Notes under the pieces: generated by a model
Database searches by the model: none
The model's input: only the letters and a program-made list of their open reading frames with translations
What the model was told of the DNA's origin: nothing
Shown here: positions 1 through 8,520 of the stretch, piece by piece
Layout: the number at the start of each line of letters is the position of its first letter
Numbering within the stretch: the first letter of the stretch is position 1
Made by a program: the position numbers and the translations under genes
NCBI GenBank assembly: GCA_002450075.1
Contig: DJYJ01000015.1
Coordinates: 1-64,000, forward strand
Reading direction: 5' to 3'
From: Clostridiales bacterium UBA6981
GTDB lineage: Bacteria > Bacillota > Clostridia > Oscillospirales > Oscillospiraceae
Length of the DNA: 64,000 bases

Positions 1-31
1 CTACTACTCTATAATACAAGGAGCATCTTTA

Positions 32-163
32 ATGAATCCCCATCAAAAGAAATTCGTGTCGCAAACGGAAGCTGTTTTCTCTTTCCTGAATGACCGCGGA
101 ATTCAGATCCCGTGTGAGCAAGAGCTTTCTGAAAAAGAAGATAGAGAAATGGCATTTAATTAA
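32..163 (+). pseudogene. Short N-terminal remnant of a sigma-like mobile-element protein
   Basis: A 43-codon frame opens with ATG 9 bases after an AAGGAG ribosome binding site at 18-23 and ends at TAA. Its start (MNPHQKKFVSQ, then FSFLNDRG) reads like the beginning of the protein whose body lies in another frame at 90-572. The two frames overlap around the stretch encoding NDRG. I infer that one gene was broken here by a small deletion plus frameshift. Its good ribosome binding site supports it as the original start. No function can be assigned to the fragment alone. Confidence 0.35.
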
Positions 164-572
164 GAAGAAGGCCTATCACAATACTGAACTCTTGCTGAAG
201 AATTATCGAAACATTCTCCGGCAGCTCGACTGTGAAGTGGATACCATCGCGGCTGAGCTGGATGTTCCGTTGAAAGATATTGATGCTCTACTCAGCAGGG
301 TTGATGCTGCAATCGGAATGGATGACCGCCGGATTGAACGTCGGTTGGAGCGGCTGTCAAAAACGCGAAAGCTCTTGGATCGTGTAAATGAAGTATTGAC
401 CGTTCTCAAAGAAAAGCCTGGTAATGGTGATTTGCTCTATCAGATCATCAGCTTGTCGTATATTTCCCGCAGTGAAATGCGTCAATGTGAAATCATAGAT
501 CAACTGAATAAAGCGATACGAAAAACAGCAAAAGAAAGCCATAGATGTTATTCCGGATTTGACTGCTCCTGA
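90..572 (+). CDS. Sigma-70-like / ArpU-like regulator fragment of mobile-element type
   Basis: A 160-residue basic, helical protein (SKSFLKKKIEKWHLIKKKAY, LLLKNYRNIL near the N terminus). It resembles, from memory, the small sigma-like proteins carried by integrative elements of Clostridia. Such proteins normally continue into a C-terminal helix-turn-helix. Here the last 25 residues (after QIISLSYISRSEM) drift away from that pattern and end abruptly. The ATG at 90 has no ribosome binding site, and a better one serves the overlapping 32-163 frame, so this is probably the body of a disrupted gene. It sits beside a damaged toxin-antitoxin pair, which fits the edge of a decayed mobile element. 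Family assignment is tentative. Confidence 0.4.
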   Translation: MTAEFRSRVSKSFLKKKIEKWHLIKKKAYHNTELLLKNYRNILRQLDCEVDTIAAELDVPLKDIDALLSRVDAAIGMDDRRIERRLERLSKTRKLLDRVNEVLTVLKEKPGNGDLLYQIISLSYISRSEMRQCEIIDQLNKAIRKTAKESHRCYSGFDCS

Positions 573-769
573 CGGGCATGCCGCAGCCCTCCTTTCTCAG
601 CTTGACTTCAATAATATATTAAAAAGATTATAACACAGCTTTTTTCACTATGCCCCACACGAACAGATAGTTTGGCATTCTGCGAACTTTATGAAAAAAA
701 CGGCCTCACAATCATCTGCACATCTGTACCAGCGCAAACAATATTGAGTCCGTTCTCTTTTACGATTGA

Positions 770-1083
770 TTATATGATTTTTGATAGATCCCGCCGATTA
801 TATACGAGCGCTCGAACCTCCATGACATTTCCGATCACAACATAGAATACGAAATAGTTCTTTACCGGAATCGCATAGTAGGTATGTTCACGGTCCCGCT
901 TGGATGGAAAGGGCTGAAAAGCTTCCGGCGCTTGCAGGCGTTCATAGATTGCGGCCTCGACCGCATCAATGAAGTTGTCCGCGGCGATAGGGTTTTTCAG
1001 CCGCTCAGAGATATAAAAACCGTCTCACTCAGTTGTTCCTCAAACAGCGGAAGGATCCGCAGTTCATAATGCCTTCTGTCCAT
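770..1083 (-). pseudogene. ParE/RelE-type toxin, frameshifted
   Basis: Reading leftwards from ATG at 1083 gives MDRRHYELRILPLFEEQLSE, then runs out of frame at a T5 run (A5 at 1015-1019 on the plus strand). Adding one T restores a full ParE/RelE-like chain through YISERLKNPIAADNFIDAVE and FVFYVVIGNVMEVRALVYN to a stop at 770-772, 104 residues in all. This family makes ribonucleases or gyrase inhibitors that are neutralised by the upstream antitoxin. The start overlaps the antitoxin 3' end by 20 bases, as is usual for such operons. A homopolymer sequencing error and a true inactivating deletion look the same from here. Without the missing base the product would be a 28-residue peptide. Confidence 0.8.
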
Positions 1084-1336
1084 GAACGCCTTTCCGCACA
1101 CGGCTGAACACTTCATCGGCTGTGTAACGCACGTCGGACATGGCAGCGGCTTTATCTGCCTCATCCAAGGCCAGCTCAATGCCGTCTGTCAGAGCCGAAT
1201 ACTGCTCCAGACTCATGACCACCATAGAACCGTAACCGTTCTTTGTGAGAAAGACCGGCGCGCCTGTGCTCATGACTTCTTCCTCAATCTCCGGATACTT
1301 GTTCCTCAGATCGGATACCGGACGAATATTGATCAT
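1064..1336 (-). CDS. Phd/YefM family antitoxin
   Basis: A 90-residue protein beginning MINIRPVSDLRNKYPEIEEE with VFLTKNGYGSMVVMSLEQY, the hallmark of the Phd/YefM antitoxin fold. The N-terminal half dimerises and binds the operon operator, and the acidic C-terminal tail wraps the toxin. The length is normal. A strong AAAGGAGGGG ribosome binding site precedes the ATG. It is followed, with a 20-base overlap, by the ParE/RelE-type toxin at 770-1083, so the two form one operon. Autorepression is expected, and two TTCTATCA direct repeats at 1351-1358 and 1362-1369 lie over the promoter. If the toxin is really dead this is an orphan antitoxin. Confidence 0.9.
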   Translation of the reverse strand: MINIRPVSDLRNKYPEIEEEVMSTGAPVFLTKNGYGSMVVMSLEQYSALTDGIELALDEADKAAAMSDVRYTADEVFSRVRKGVHGQKAL

Positions 1337-1350
1337 CTTGACCCCTCCTT

Positions 1351-1389
1351 TTCTATCAGAATTCTATCACAACTTTATCATATGTGCAA
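1351..1389 (-). promoter_or_regulatory. Promoter and likely autoregulatory operator of the toxin-antitoxin operon
   Basis: On the minus strand a -35 TTGCAC (1384-1389), a 17-base spacer and a -10 TAGAAT (1361-1366) stand just upstream of the antitoxin. Two direct copies of TTCTATCA (plus strand) 11 bases apart cover the -10. This is about one helical turn, which suits binding of two antitoxin dimers side by side. Confidence 0.7.
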
Positions 1390-1967
1390 GAGGGACTTTT
1401 ATTCTCTTCAAGGGCGGTCTTATCTGCCCGGCCTTTTCAAAAAAGTGCAGCGACTGAAATCATCCGTCCATCCGTACTTGTGTCCCGCTGTCATGTTTTT
1501 TGAAATCGACCTGTCATGCCATTAGCCTGCTTTTTCGCTTTTTCCTCATAATATTCATGGAGGGACAAACAAATCGTCCCTACTATCAATCATGAGGAGG
1601 ATTGCATACGCACTCCGATTACGATTTCGTCGAGCACGCCTTCCATGAAGCGCTTAGTATGTGACGGATTGATATTAAGTGTGTTTTACGCAGGTTTTCA
1701 CGCATTTTGCCCGTAGAGACCCGTAGATTTTCGTAGAAATGCGTAAGGTCCGCTTCTCACTTTTTTAACTATTCATCCGCATTTATGCTTTTTATAATTC
1801 GTTTTTATGTGTTTTATCAACTTTTATGCCATCTTGAGAAACCATGGAGCATCAGGGCGGCATGTACTGATCTCAGGCGAAAAAGCCATGAGAAACAGGC
1901 GCTTTTCGGCTTAGGGCTGCCCTTGCCTGCACCAGCTTTACACCAAAAGCGTTCCGTATGAAAAGAG
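1390..1967. other. Gene-poor stretch with decayed coding remnants and small inverted repeats
   Basis: No intact gene is visible. On the minus strand about 1590-1670 a short open reading ending MEGVLDEIVIGVRMQSSS looks like the tail of a lost protein. An inverted repeat AGGGAC/GTCCCT lies at 1561-1581. A second pair of arms, ACGCATTT (1700-1707) and AAATGCGT (1737-1744), encloses three copies of CGTAGA. These look like scars of an integrated element, but no attachment site can be proven. Confidence 0.4.
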
Positions 1968-2011
1968 ATCCCCCGGGGAATGAGCAAACGCTCATCCCCC
2001 GGGGGATTTTT
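1968..2011 (+). terminator. Strong intrinsic terminator
   Basis: The arms ATCCCCCGGGG and CCCCCGGGGGAT, extended by ATGAG/CTCAT around a CAAACG loop, are followed by a T5 run. It separates the decayed left edge from the glycan locus and precedes the promoter at 2130. Confidence 0.75.
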
Positions 2012-2129
2012 CGTCTCGGGTCAATGGCTGAAATGCTATGGCGGGCAATGGCTCCCGCATCGTTTTTTGTTTCAAAGCATTCCCGGATGATTTTCGCTTT
2101 TTTCTTTGCAAATCAGAGAATCCCCTGCT

Positions 2130-2158
2130 TTGACGCGCGGCTGCTTTTCGGGTATGAT
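2130..2158 (+). promoter_or_regulatory. Sigma-A promoter of the rightward glycan operon
   Basis: TTGACG (2130-2135), exactly 17 bases, then TATGAT (2153-2158), 43 bases upstream of the first gene, which also has an AAAGGAGGG ribosome binding site. Near-consensus. No operator was recognised. Confidence 0.8.
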
Positions 2159-2201
2159 AAGAGAGTGAAAAACTATTCCGGAACAAAGGAGGGTAGTTAG
2201 T

Positions 2202-3722
2202 ATGCTTTCTGTCGCAAAGGTGTTTCAAAACCACATGATCCTGCAGCGAAGCAAGCCCATTCGCATCTGGGGAACGGCGGAACCGAATACCCGGGTGACG
2301 GCTGTACTCGACGCCGCAAGTGTCTCCGTTTGCGCGGATGCGGACGGAAGCTGGATGCTGGAATTGCCGCCGCAGGAGGCAGGCGTCGGAAGCGTTCTGC
2401 GGATTAAGAGCGGCAGCGAGCAGATCGAGCTGACGGATATTGCCATCGGCGAGGTCTGGCTTGCCGGCGGGCAGAGCAATATGGAATTTCACATGAAGTT
2501 TGACCGGGATTATGACGCGGTGCTCTCCGCGGGTAAATTCCGGGATACCCGGTTCTTCGACGTGCCGGAGATCGCCTATGACGGCGAGGAGAAGGATTTT
2601 GACTATTCCCGGTTCGGTCTCTGGCGCAGGGCGACGCCGGAGGATCTGGGCTATTTCTCGGCCGTAGGCTGGTATTTCGCCGACCGGATCGGAGAAGAGC
2701 TGGACGTGCCCGTCGGTATCATCGGCTGCAACTGGGGCGGGACCATGGCTTCCGCCTGGACAGACCCCGCGTATCTGAAGAACACCGAGGGCGACGTGTG
2801 GCTGAGGGAATATGAGGACAACCAGCCCCGTGACCTGAACGCCTATGAAGCGGGCTTCCGGGCAAACCCCAACAACAACCGCACCACCATGCTCGAGGAT
2901 CCCATGAATATCAAGACGATGCGGGACGGACTCAGTCGTGAAGAGCAGGCAGCTTTTGCCCAGCAGATCCTTGCGATGGCCGGGGTAAAGGATGCGACCG
3001 AGCTGGTCAATTACGGTCCCAAAAGCGAGCAGAATCCCGGCGCGCTCTATCACCATATGCTCAAGACTGTCGCGCCGTATTCTCTTCGCGGCGTGATCTG
3101 GTATCAGGGCGAGAGCGACGACCGCCATCCGGAGGTCTACGCCACGGTGTTCTCGCAGATGATCCGCTGCTGGCGGGATCTCTGGGGAGAGGAGCTGCCC
3201 TTCCTGTTCGTGCAGCTCGCGCCCTTTGAGGAGTGGCTCATTGCCAGCGGCAAGACATATCCCCTGCTCCGCCGTCAGCAGGAGCAGGTCAGCAAGACCG
3301 TACCCAATACCTGGATGACGACCAGCGGGGACGCCGGTATGCAGTGGGACATCCACCCGAAGGAGAAAAAGCCGATCGGCCAGCGTCTGGCGCTGCTGGC
3401 GTTTGGGCACGTATACGGCAAAGACCTCCTGTGCGACGCGCCGGAGCTGCTGCGGACAGAAAAGAGAGACGGCGACCTTTTCCTTCACTTTGCCCACGCG
3501 GAGGGGCTGTATCTGGACGGCGATCTGTTCGAGACGCTGGAGCTGCTGGGCGCGGATGGCAAACGCGTTGCGGCAAGCGGCGCGGTGCTTGACGGCGACA
3601 GCCTGATCCTCCGCAGCTGCGGCAGCGCCGTCACTATCCGCTATGCGCGGACACCGTTCTTTACCGCGAAACTGTTCAACGCCGCCGGGATCCCGGCCAA
3701 GCCCTTCGAAACGAACGTTTGA
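2202..3722 (+). CDS. Sialate O-acetylesterase-like SGNH carbohydrate esterase
   Basis: A 506-residue protein with the SGNH-esterase block GGQSNM (catalytic Ser about 92) and, near residue 385, DIHPKEKKPIGQRLA, the usual Asp-x-x-His block of the SASA/DUF303 esterase family. An N-terminal beta-sandwich (about 1-80) precedes the esterase domain, as in sialate O-acetylesterases. The family removes acetyl groups from sugars. With GH43 and GH2 neighbours, the substrate here is more likely an acetylated plant glycan or its oligosaccharides than sialic acid (inference). No signal peptide is visible, so it should work in the cytoplasm on imported oligosaccharides. It is the first gene of a three-gene operon. 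Confidence 0.85.
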   Translation: MLSVAKVFQNHMILQRSKPIRIWGTAEPNTRVTAVLDAASVSVCADADGSWMLELPPQEAGVGSVLRIKSGSEQIELTDIAIGEVWLAGGQSNMEFHMKFDRDYDAVLSAGKFRDTRFFDVPEIAYDGEEKDFDYSRFGLWRRATPEDLGYFSAVGWYFADRIGEELDVPVGIIGCNWGGTMASAWTDPAYLKNTEGDVWLREYEDNQPRDLNAYEAGFRANPNNNRTTMLEDPMNIKTMRDGLSREEQAAFAQQILAMAGVKDATELVNYGPKSEQNPGALYHHMLKTVAPYSLRGVIWYQGESDDRHPEVYATVFSQMIRCWRDLWGEELPFLFVQLAPFEEWLIASGKTYPLLRRQQEQVSKTVPNTWMTTSGDAGMQWDIHPKEKKPIGQRLALLAFGHVYGKDLLCDAPELLRTEKRDGDLFLHFAHAEGLYLDGDLFETLELLGADGKRVAASGAVLDGDSLILRSCGSAVTIRYARTPFFTAKLFNAAGIPAKPFETNV

Positions 3723-3735
3723 AAAGGAGTACATG

Positions 3736-5223
3736 ATGGAACAGGTATTCAATCCCTATCTCCCGCTGTGGGAATACATCCCCGACGGAGAGCCCCATGT
3801 TTTCGGCGACCGCGTATACATCTACGGCTCCCACGACCGGGCAAACGGAAAAGTCTACTGCGAGCAGCACTATCAGGTCTGGTCGGCCCCGGTGGATGAT
3901 CTGCGTGACTGGCGCAACGAGGGCGTGAGCTATCTGCGCACGCAGGACCCGTCCAACGCGGACGACACCCTGCAGCTCTGGGCGCCGGACGTGACGCAGG
4001 GCCCGGACGGCAGGTATTATCTCTATTACTGCTTTTCCTTCTATCCCGAGATCGGCGTCGCCGTCAGCGACGATCCGGCCGGCCCCTTCTCCTTCTACGG
4101 CCATGTGCACTATCCGCCCGAGATCCTGGGCGGCAAGACCGTGCAGGAGGGCATGGTGTTCGACCCAGCTGTGCTGACGGACGACGACGGGCGGGTCTAT
4201 CTCTACTACGGCTTTGCTCCCGCCTGCGAAAAGGAGCTGATCCTCCCGCAGTTTACGGAGGAGGAGATCGCCGCGATGCCGGAGGAGGATCAGCGGGCCA
4301 TCCGCGGGATGCTTTCGACGAAGTTCGGCGAGGATTCCATGGTCGTGGAGCTGGAGAAGGACATGCTGACGGCGAAAGAGCTGCCCCGTCCGCTGATTCC
4401 CGGCGGGCACCACACTGCGGGCACTGGCTTCGAGGGCCATGGCTTCTTTGAGGCTTCCTCGATCCGCAAGATTCGTGGGAGATATTACTTTGTCTATTCC
4501 AGCCACAAGAGCCACGAGCTCTGCTATGCCGTCAGCGACCGGCCGGACGGCGGCTTCTGTTACGGCGGAACGATTGTCTCCAACGGCGACATCGGGCTGA
4601 ACGGCAGAGAAACGCCGGTCTATCCCTTGGGCAATAACCACGGCGGACTGGTGGAGATTGGCGATGCGCTGTATATCTTCTACCATCGGCAGACCAACGG
4701 CACGGAGTTTTCCCGTCAGGGCTGCGCCGAGCGGGTGGAGCTTCTTCCGGACGGCAGCATCCCCCAGGCGGAGATCACCAGCTGCGGCCTCAACGGCGGG
4801 GCGCTGGCGGCCTCGGGCGTCTATCCCGCGGCCATCGCCTGCCATCTCACCGACCCGACGGTGAAAAACGCCATCGACTATTCCGACCCGGCCATGAAAG
4901 AGCAGATATGCGTCACCGAGCGGGAGAACCTGAGCTTTGTGACCAACATCCGCGACAGGGCAGTCGTCGGCTATAAGTACTTCCGCTTCACCGAATCTGC
5001 CGCGCTGGCGCTGGAGCTGCGGGGCAGCTTTCGCGGCAGCGTGACGATCTCGCAGCGCGAGGACAGCTCGCTTCCCATTGGGAGTATTGAACTTGACCTG
5101 TCCTCCCCCGTCTGGCAGCTGCTCACAGCCGCCATCTGTCCGGAGGCGGGCGAGGGAGCGCTGTATCTGCACTTTTCCGGCGAAGGCGCGCTGGACATGA
5201 AGTCCATTGCCTTTTTGCCGTAA
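3736..5223 (+). CDS. Glycoside hydrolase family 43 (beta-xylosidase / arabinofuranosidase type)
   Basis: A 495-residue five-bladed propeller hydrolase. Likely catalytic carboxylates of GH43 are Asp17 in PDGEP (base), Asp143 in FDPAVLTDDDG (pKa modulator) and Glu239 in GHGFFEASSI (acid). Repeated blade motifs such as GRYYLYYCF and GRVYLYYGF are plain. The last 130 residues look like a beta-sandwich module. Two ATGs lie at 3733 and 3736; the second has the better spacing (6 bases) to GGAG. It follows the esterase by 13 bases and has no signal peptide. It probably removes arabinosyl or xylosyl residues inside the cell. Exact specificity cannot be read from sequence. Confidence 0.9.
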   Translation: MEQVFNPYLPLWEYIPDGEPHVFGDRVYIYGSHDRANGKVYCEQHYQVWSAPVDDLRDWRNEGVSYLRTQDPSNADDTLQLWAPDVTQGPDGRYYLYYCFSFYPEIGVAVSDDPAGPFSFYGHVHYPPEILGGKTVQEGMVFDPAVLTDDDGRVYLYYGFAPACEKELILPQFTEEEIAAMPEEDQRAIRGMLSTKFGEDSMVVELEKDMLTAKELPRPLIPGGHHTAGTGFEGHGFFEASSIRKIRGRYYFVYSSHKSHELCYAVSDRPDGGFCYGGTIVSNGDIGLNGRETPVYPLGNNHGGLVEIGDALYIFYHRQTNGTEFSRQGCAERVELLPDGSIPQAEITSCGLNGGALAASGVYPAAIACHLTDPTVKNAIDYSDPAMKEQICVTERENLSFVTNIRDRAVVGYKYFRFTESAALALELRGSFRGSVTISQREDSSLPIGSIELDLSSPVWQLLTAAICPEAGEGALYLHFSGEGALDMKSIAFLP

Positions 5224-5236
5224 CAAGGAGGACGCC

Positions 5237-7513
5237 ATGAAACGAGTATCTTTCTGCGACAACTGGACCTGCAACGGCAGCGCCGTCGTCATCCCCCATG
5301 ACGCCATGCTGCACGGCGAGCGCTCTGCAAACGCGCCCAGCGGCAGCGGCGGCGCTTACTTTCCCGGCGGGAGCTACCGCTATGAAAAGCATTTTGCACG
5401 CCCGCAGGCGGAGCACGTCCTGCTGCAGTTCGAGGGCGTCTATAAGAACGCAAAGGTTTATCTCAACGGCCAGTTTGCCGGCGGGACGGCCTATGGCTAT
5501 CTGCCCTTCTTCATTGAGGCGGATCCCTTCCTGATCGATGGGGAGAATGTGCTCTGCGTCGAGTGTGAAAACCTCGACCAGCCGGATTCCCGCTGGTATT
5601 CCGGCGCGGGGATCTACCGCCCGGTCTGGCTCTGGATGGGGCCGAAGCAGAGCATCGCCCCGGAGAGCGTGCGCGTCAGCACCCTTTCCCTTGACCCGGC
5701 GGTCATCCGCGTGGAGAGCGAAAAGAAGATCCGCTTCACAGTGGACGGAATCGACGGCAGCGGCACGGATTTCACGCTGACGATCCCCGACGCGAAACTC
5801 TGGAGTGAGGACAGTCCCTCGCTTTATACCGCCCGCGTGACGAACGGCTTTGATGAAACGGAAGTCACCTTCGGTATCCGTACGATCAGCTGGAGCGCGA
5901 AAGGGCTCTTTGTAAACGGGAAAGAGACACTGCTGCGCGGCGGCTGTCTGCACCACGACCACGGCGTCCTCGGTGCGGCGACCTTTGACGAGAGCGAGCT
6001 GCGCCGGGTCAAGAAGCTGAAGGAGGCGGGCTTCAACGCCATCCGCTCGGCGCACAATCCCTGCTCCCGCGCGCTGCTCGACGCCTGCGACCGGCTCGGC
6101 CTGTACGTCATGGACGAGGGCTGGGATATGTGGTATTCCCACAAGAATCCCTATGACTATGCTGCCTATTGGCGGGAGAACCACTTCTACGATCTCGAGG
6201 CCCTGGTGCGGCGGGACTTCAGCCACCCCTCCGTGCTGCTGTACTCCATCGGCAACGAGGTCTCCGAGCCGGCCTGGGATGAAGGCGTCAAGGCGGCGAA
6301 GGAGATGGTCGCCGCACTGCATCGGCTCGACCCCGCCCGCCCCGTCACAGCGGGCATCAACCTCGCGATCCTCCTGCAAAGCGCCCAGGGCAAGCCCTTC
6401 TACGGCGAAGACGGCGGCGCGGAGAGCGCGATTCCCGGCGCGGAGAGCGGTGAAATGAACAGCACCAAATTCAACGAGATCACCGCCATGGTCGGCACCG
6501 GGATGAACCACGCGGCCGACGGCGAGGACGCCGACCGCATCACCTCTCCCGTGCTTGATGCGCTGGATATCGCGGGCTATAACTACGCCTCCGGCCGATA
6601 TCTGCTGGAAAAGGACAAGCATCCCGACCGCGTCGTCGTCGGCAGCGAGACCTTCCCCCAGGATCTGCCGAAAAACTGGGCGATGGTGAAAGAGCTCCCG
6701 TATCTGGTCGGCGACTTTATGTGGACGGCATGGGACTATCTGGGCGAGGCCGGGATCGGCGCCTGGGCCTATACGCCGGACGGCGCGGGCTTCAACAAGC
6801 CCTACCCCTGGCTGCTCGCGGACAGCGGCGCCTATGACATCCTCGGCAACCCGACGGGCGAGCTCTTCTGGGCAAGCGCGGTCTGGGGCCGACTCAATAA
6901 GCCCGCGATCTGTGTGCAGCCGATCAATCATGACGCAGCCCCTGCGAAGGCGGCCTGGCGCGGCACCAACGCGATCCCCTCATGGGCGTGGCGGGGCTGC
7001 GAAGGGCGCACAGCGACCGTGGAGGTCTATACCGGCGCCGCTCGTGTGGAGCTTCTGCTCAACGGCGCGTCCGCCGGGAACAAGGCGGTCGAGGACTGCC
7101 GCGCCGTGTTTGAGCTGTCCTATGCCCCCGGCACGCTGACGGCCGTGAGCTTTGACGAGCATGGCAGCGAGCTTGGCCGCTCCGCGCTTTGCTCGGCCAG
7201 GGGTGAGCTGCACATCGGCCTCCACCCGGAGGTGCAGTCGGCGCGTCCCGGTGAGATCGTCTATGTGCCCGTCGCCATCGAGGATGCCGACGGCATCATC
7301 GAGCGCAACGCCGACCGTCTCCTTTCGATCCGTGTGGAAAACGGAACGCTGCTCGGCTTCGGCAGCGCCGCGCCCCGCACGGAGGAGCGCTATGACAGCG
7401 GCAGCTTCACCACCTATTACGGCGAGGCTTTGGCCGTCGTGCGCGCGGAAAAGCCGGGAGAGTTGGTCCTTTCCGTTAGGGATCAGCGGCTCGTGATCCC
7501 CGTTTTCGAATGA
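5237..7513 (+). CDS. Glycoside hydrolase family 2 (beta-galactosidase-like)
   Basis: A 758-residue GH2 enzyme: sugar-binding jelly roll (about 1-140), immunoglobulin-like domain (150-220), TIM barrel (about 225-545) and C-terminal beta domains. The acid/base is Glu341 in SIGNEVSE and the nucleophile is Glu470 in VVGSETF. The barrel entry FNAIRSAHNPCS is typical. The ATG at 5237 follows AAGGAGGACGCC, 13 bases after the GH43 stop. No signal peptide is present. GH2 covers beta-galactosidase, beta-glucuronidase and beta-mannosidase; this one resembles the compact DUF4982-type beta-galactosidases. It ends the operon, and a bidirectional terminator follows directly. Confidence 0.9.
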   Translation: MKRVSFCDNWTCNGSAVVIPHDAMLHGERSANAPSGSGGAYFPGGSYRYEKHFARPQAEHVLLQFEGVYKNAKVYLNGQFAGGTAYGYLPFFIEADPFLIDGENVLCVECENLDQPDSRWYSGAGIYRPVWLWMGPKQSIAPESVRVSTLSLDPAVIRVESEKKIRFTVDGIDGSGTDFTLTIPDAKLWSEDSPSLYTARVTNGFDETEVTFGIRTISWSAKGLFVNGKETLLRGGCLHHDHGVLGAATFDESELRRVKKLKEAGFNAIRSAHNPCSRALLDACDRLGLYVMDEGWDMWYSHKNPYDYAAYWRENHFYDLEALVRRDFSHPSVLLYSIGNEVSEPAWDEGVKAAKEMVAALHRLDPARPVTAGINLAILLQSAQGKPFYGEDGGAESAIPGAESGEMNSTKFNEITAMVGTGMNHAADGEDADRITSPVLDALDIAGYNYASGRYLLEKDKHPDRVVVGSETFPQDLPKNWAMVKELPYLVGDFMWTAWDYLGEAGIGAWAYTPDGAGFNKPYPWLLADSGAYDILGNPTGELFWASAVWGRLNKPAICVQPINHDAAPAKAAWRGTNAIPSWAWRGCEGRTATVEVYTGAARVELLLNGASAGNKAVEDCRAVFELSYAPGTLTAVSFDEHGSELGRSALCSARGELHIGLHPEVQSARPGEIVYVPVAIEDADGIIERNADRLLSIRVENGTLLGFGSAAPRTEERYDSGSFTTYYGEALAVVRAEKPGELVLSVRDQRLVIPVFE

Positions 7514-7534
7514 AGTAAACACGAAAAACAGCAT

Positions 7535-7580
7535 AAAGCAAGGACGGACAGTTGCGAAAACTGTCCGTCCTTGCTTTTTT
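7535..7580. terminator. Bidirectional terminator between convergent glycan operons
   Basis: Perfect arms AAAGCAAGGACGGACAGTT (7535-7553) and its complement (7559-7577) flank a five-base loop. A T6 run follows on the plus strand and A-rich sequence precedes it. It can end both the GH2 transcript and the long leftward operon. Confidence 0.9.
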
Positions 7581-7587
7581 GTTTTCT

Positions 7588-8511
7588 TTACGACTTGCAG
7601 AGCGCGAGCTTGGCGTACATGTCCTCAAAGATGAAGCGCACGTCCACAAAGTCATAGACGCGGATCTCTTTTCCTCCCGGATTTGGCAGATACCGCATAT
7701 CGTCCGCGATCCGGGGCGCTGTTTCCGTGTGGAAGTTACCGCGCCAGCCGCACTGGAGCAGCACGCCGACCACTGGGGAATCGCCCAGACACCAGTTTTC
7801 GCCTTTGCGCAGCTCATAGGGCTCCGCGCTGTGGAGATTATAGTCCTCCATTTGCTCGTAAAGATACCGTCCTACCTTGCCGCAGGGGCGTACGCGCCCG
7901 GCCAGTTCCGCCATCGTGACCTCCATGGCGCAGTAGACGTTGACAGGGATCTGCCACACCGCGGCCTTCGAGGCTATCACAACACGCGCGGCGGCCACGT
8001 CCTGCATCAGATTGAATTCTCCGCCGCCCGCGGGATAGGGCATGCCGCCGATCCAGACTATGGTCAGCTTTTCCGCGATCGCCGGGCAGCGGTTCAGTGC
8101 TGCGGCAATATCGGTCAAAGCACCCTGTGCAGTGACATACAGCGGCCGGGGATCGTCCCGCAGGGCTTCCCGGATCAGAAAATCCACGCCCTCACTGTGC
8201 GGCGCGTCCTCGTCGTTTTTCAGCGGCGCGGTGCAGCCGCGCAGCGCGGGCACGTCGTCGATCTCGATGGCGTCCATGAGTCGCAGCAGTTCCTGATAGC
8301 TCTGCTCCATGGTCGTCTCCGTGCCGGGGGCTTTGCTCTCAAAGTGGGCGGCAATCACGCCGCGCACGTCAAACATCGGCGTCAGCAGCTGGTGGACAAT
8401 GGCAAAGGGATCGTCCGCCTCGTTTTTCACGTCGCTGGACACGATCACGCGGATCTGTTTTTCCAGCGGCAGGCGGATCCCCATGCGCGCAAGCAGTTCT
8501 TCTCTCTTCAT
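7588..8511 (-). CDS. Nucleoside hydrolase-like (IunH superfamily) protein
   Basis: A 307-residue protein with VIVSSDVKNEADDPFAIVHQ (Asp27, Asp33, Asp34), the calcium and ribose-binding aspartate cluster of inosine/uridine-preferring nucleoside hydrolases. It carries Lys-Asn-Glu between the aspartates instead of the classic Asp-x-Gly. A second family segment, VIWIGGMPYPAGGGEFNL, is near residue 157. The family cleaves N-glycosidic bonds to free ribose. Members with this variant motif often sit among glycan genes, so a different glycoside substrate is possible (inference). It is the last gene of the ten-gene operon, 9 bases after GH39, and the shared terminator is just beyond it. Confidence 0.8.
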   Translation of the reverse strand: MKREELLARMGIRLPLEKQIRVIVSSDVKNEADDPFAIVHQLLTPMFDVRGVIAAHFESKAPGTETTMEQSYQELLRLMDAIEIDDVPALRGCTAPLKNDEDAPHSEGVDFLIREALRDDPRPLYVTAQGALTDIAAALNRCPAIAEKLTIVWIGGMPYPAGGGEFNLMQDVAAARVVIASKAAVWQIPVNVYCAMEVTMAELAGRVRPCGKVGRYLYEQMEDYNLHSAEPYELRKGENWCLGDSPVVGVLLQCGWRGNFHTETAPRIADDMRYLPNPGGKEIRVYDFVDVRFIFEDMYAKLALCKS

Positions 8512-8520
8512 GTTCTCTCC

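Noticed and set aside
1992..3752. 586-residue open frame antisense to the esterase
   Set aside because: High GC makes long mirror frames; the protein is Arg/Gly/His-rich without domains and lies fully over a convincing gene.
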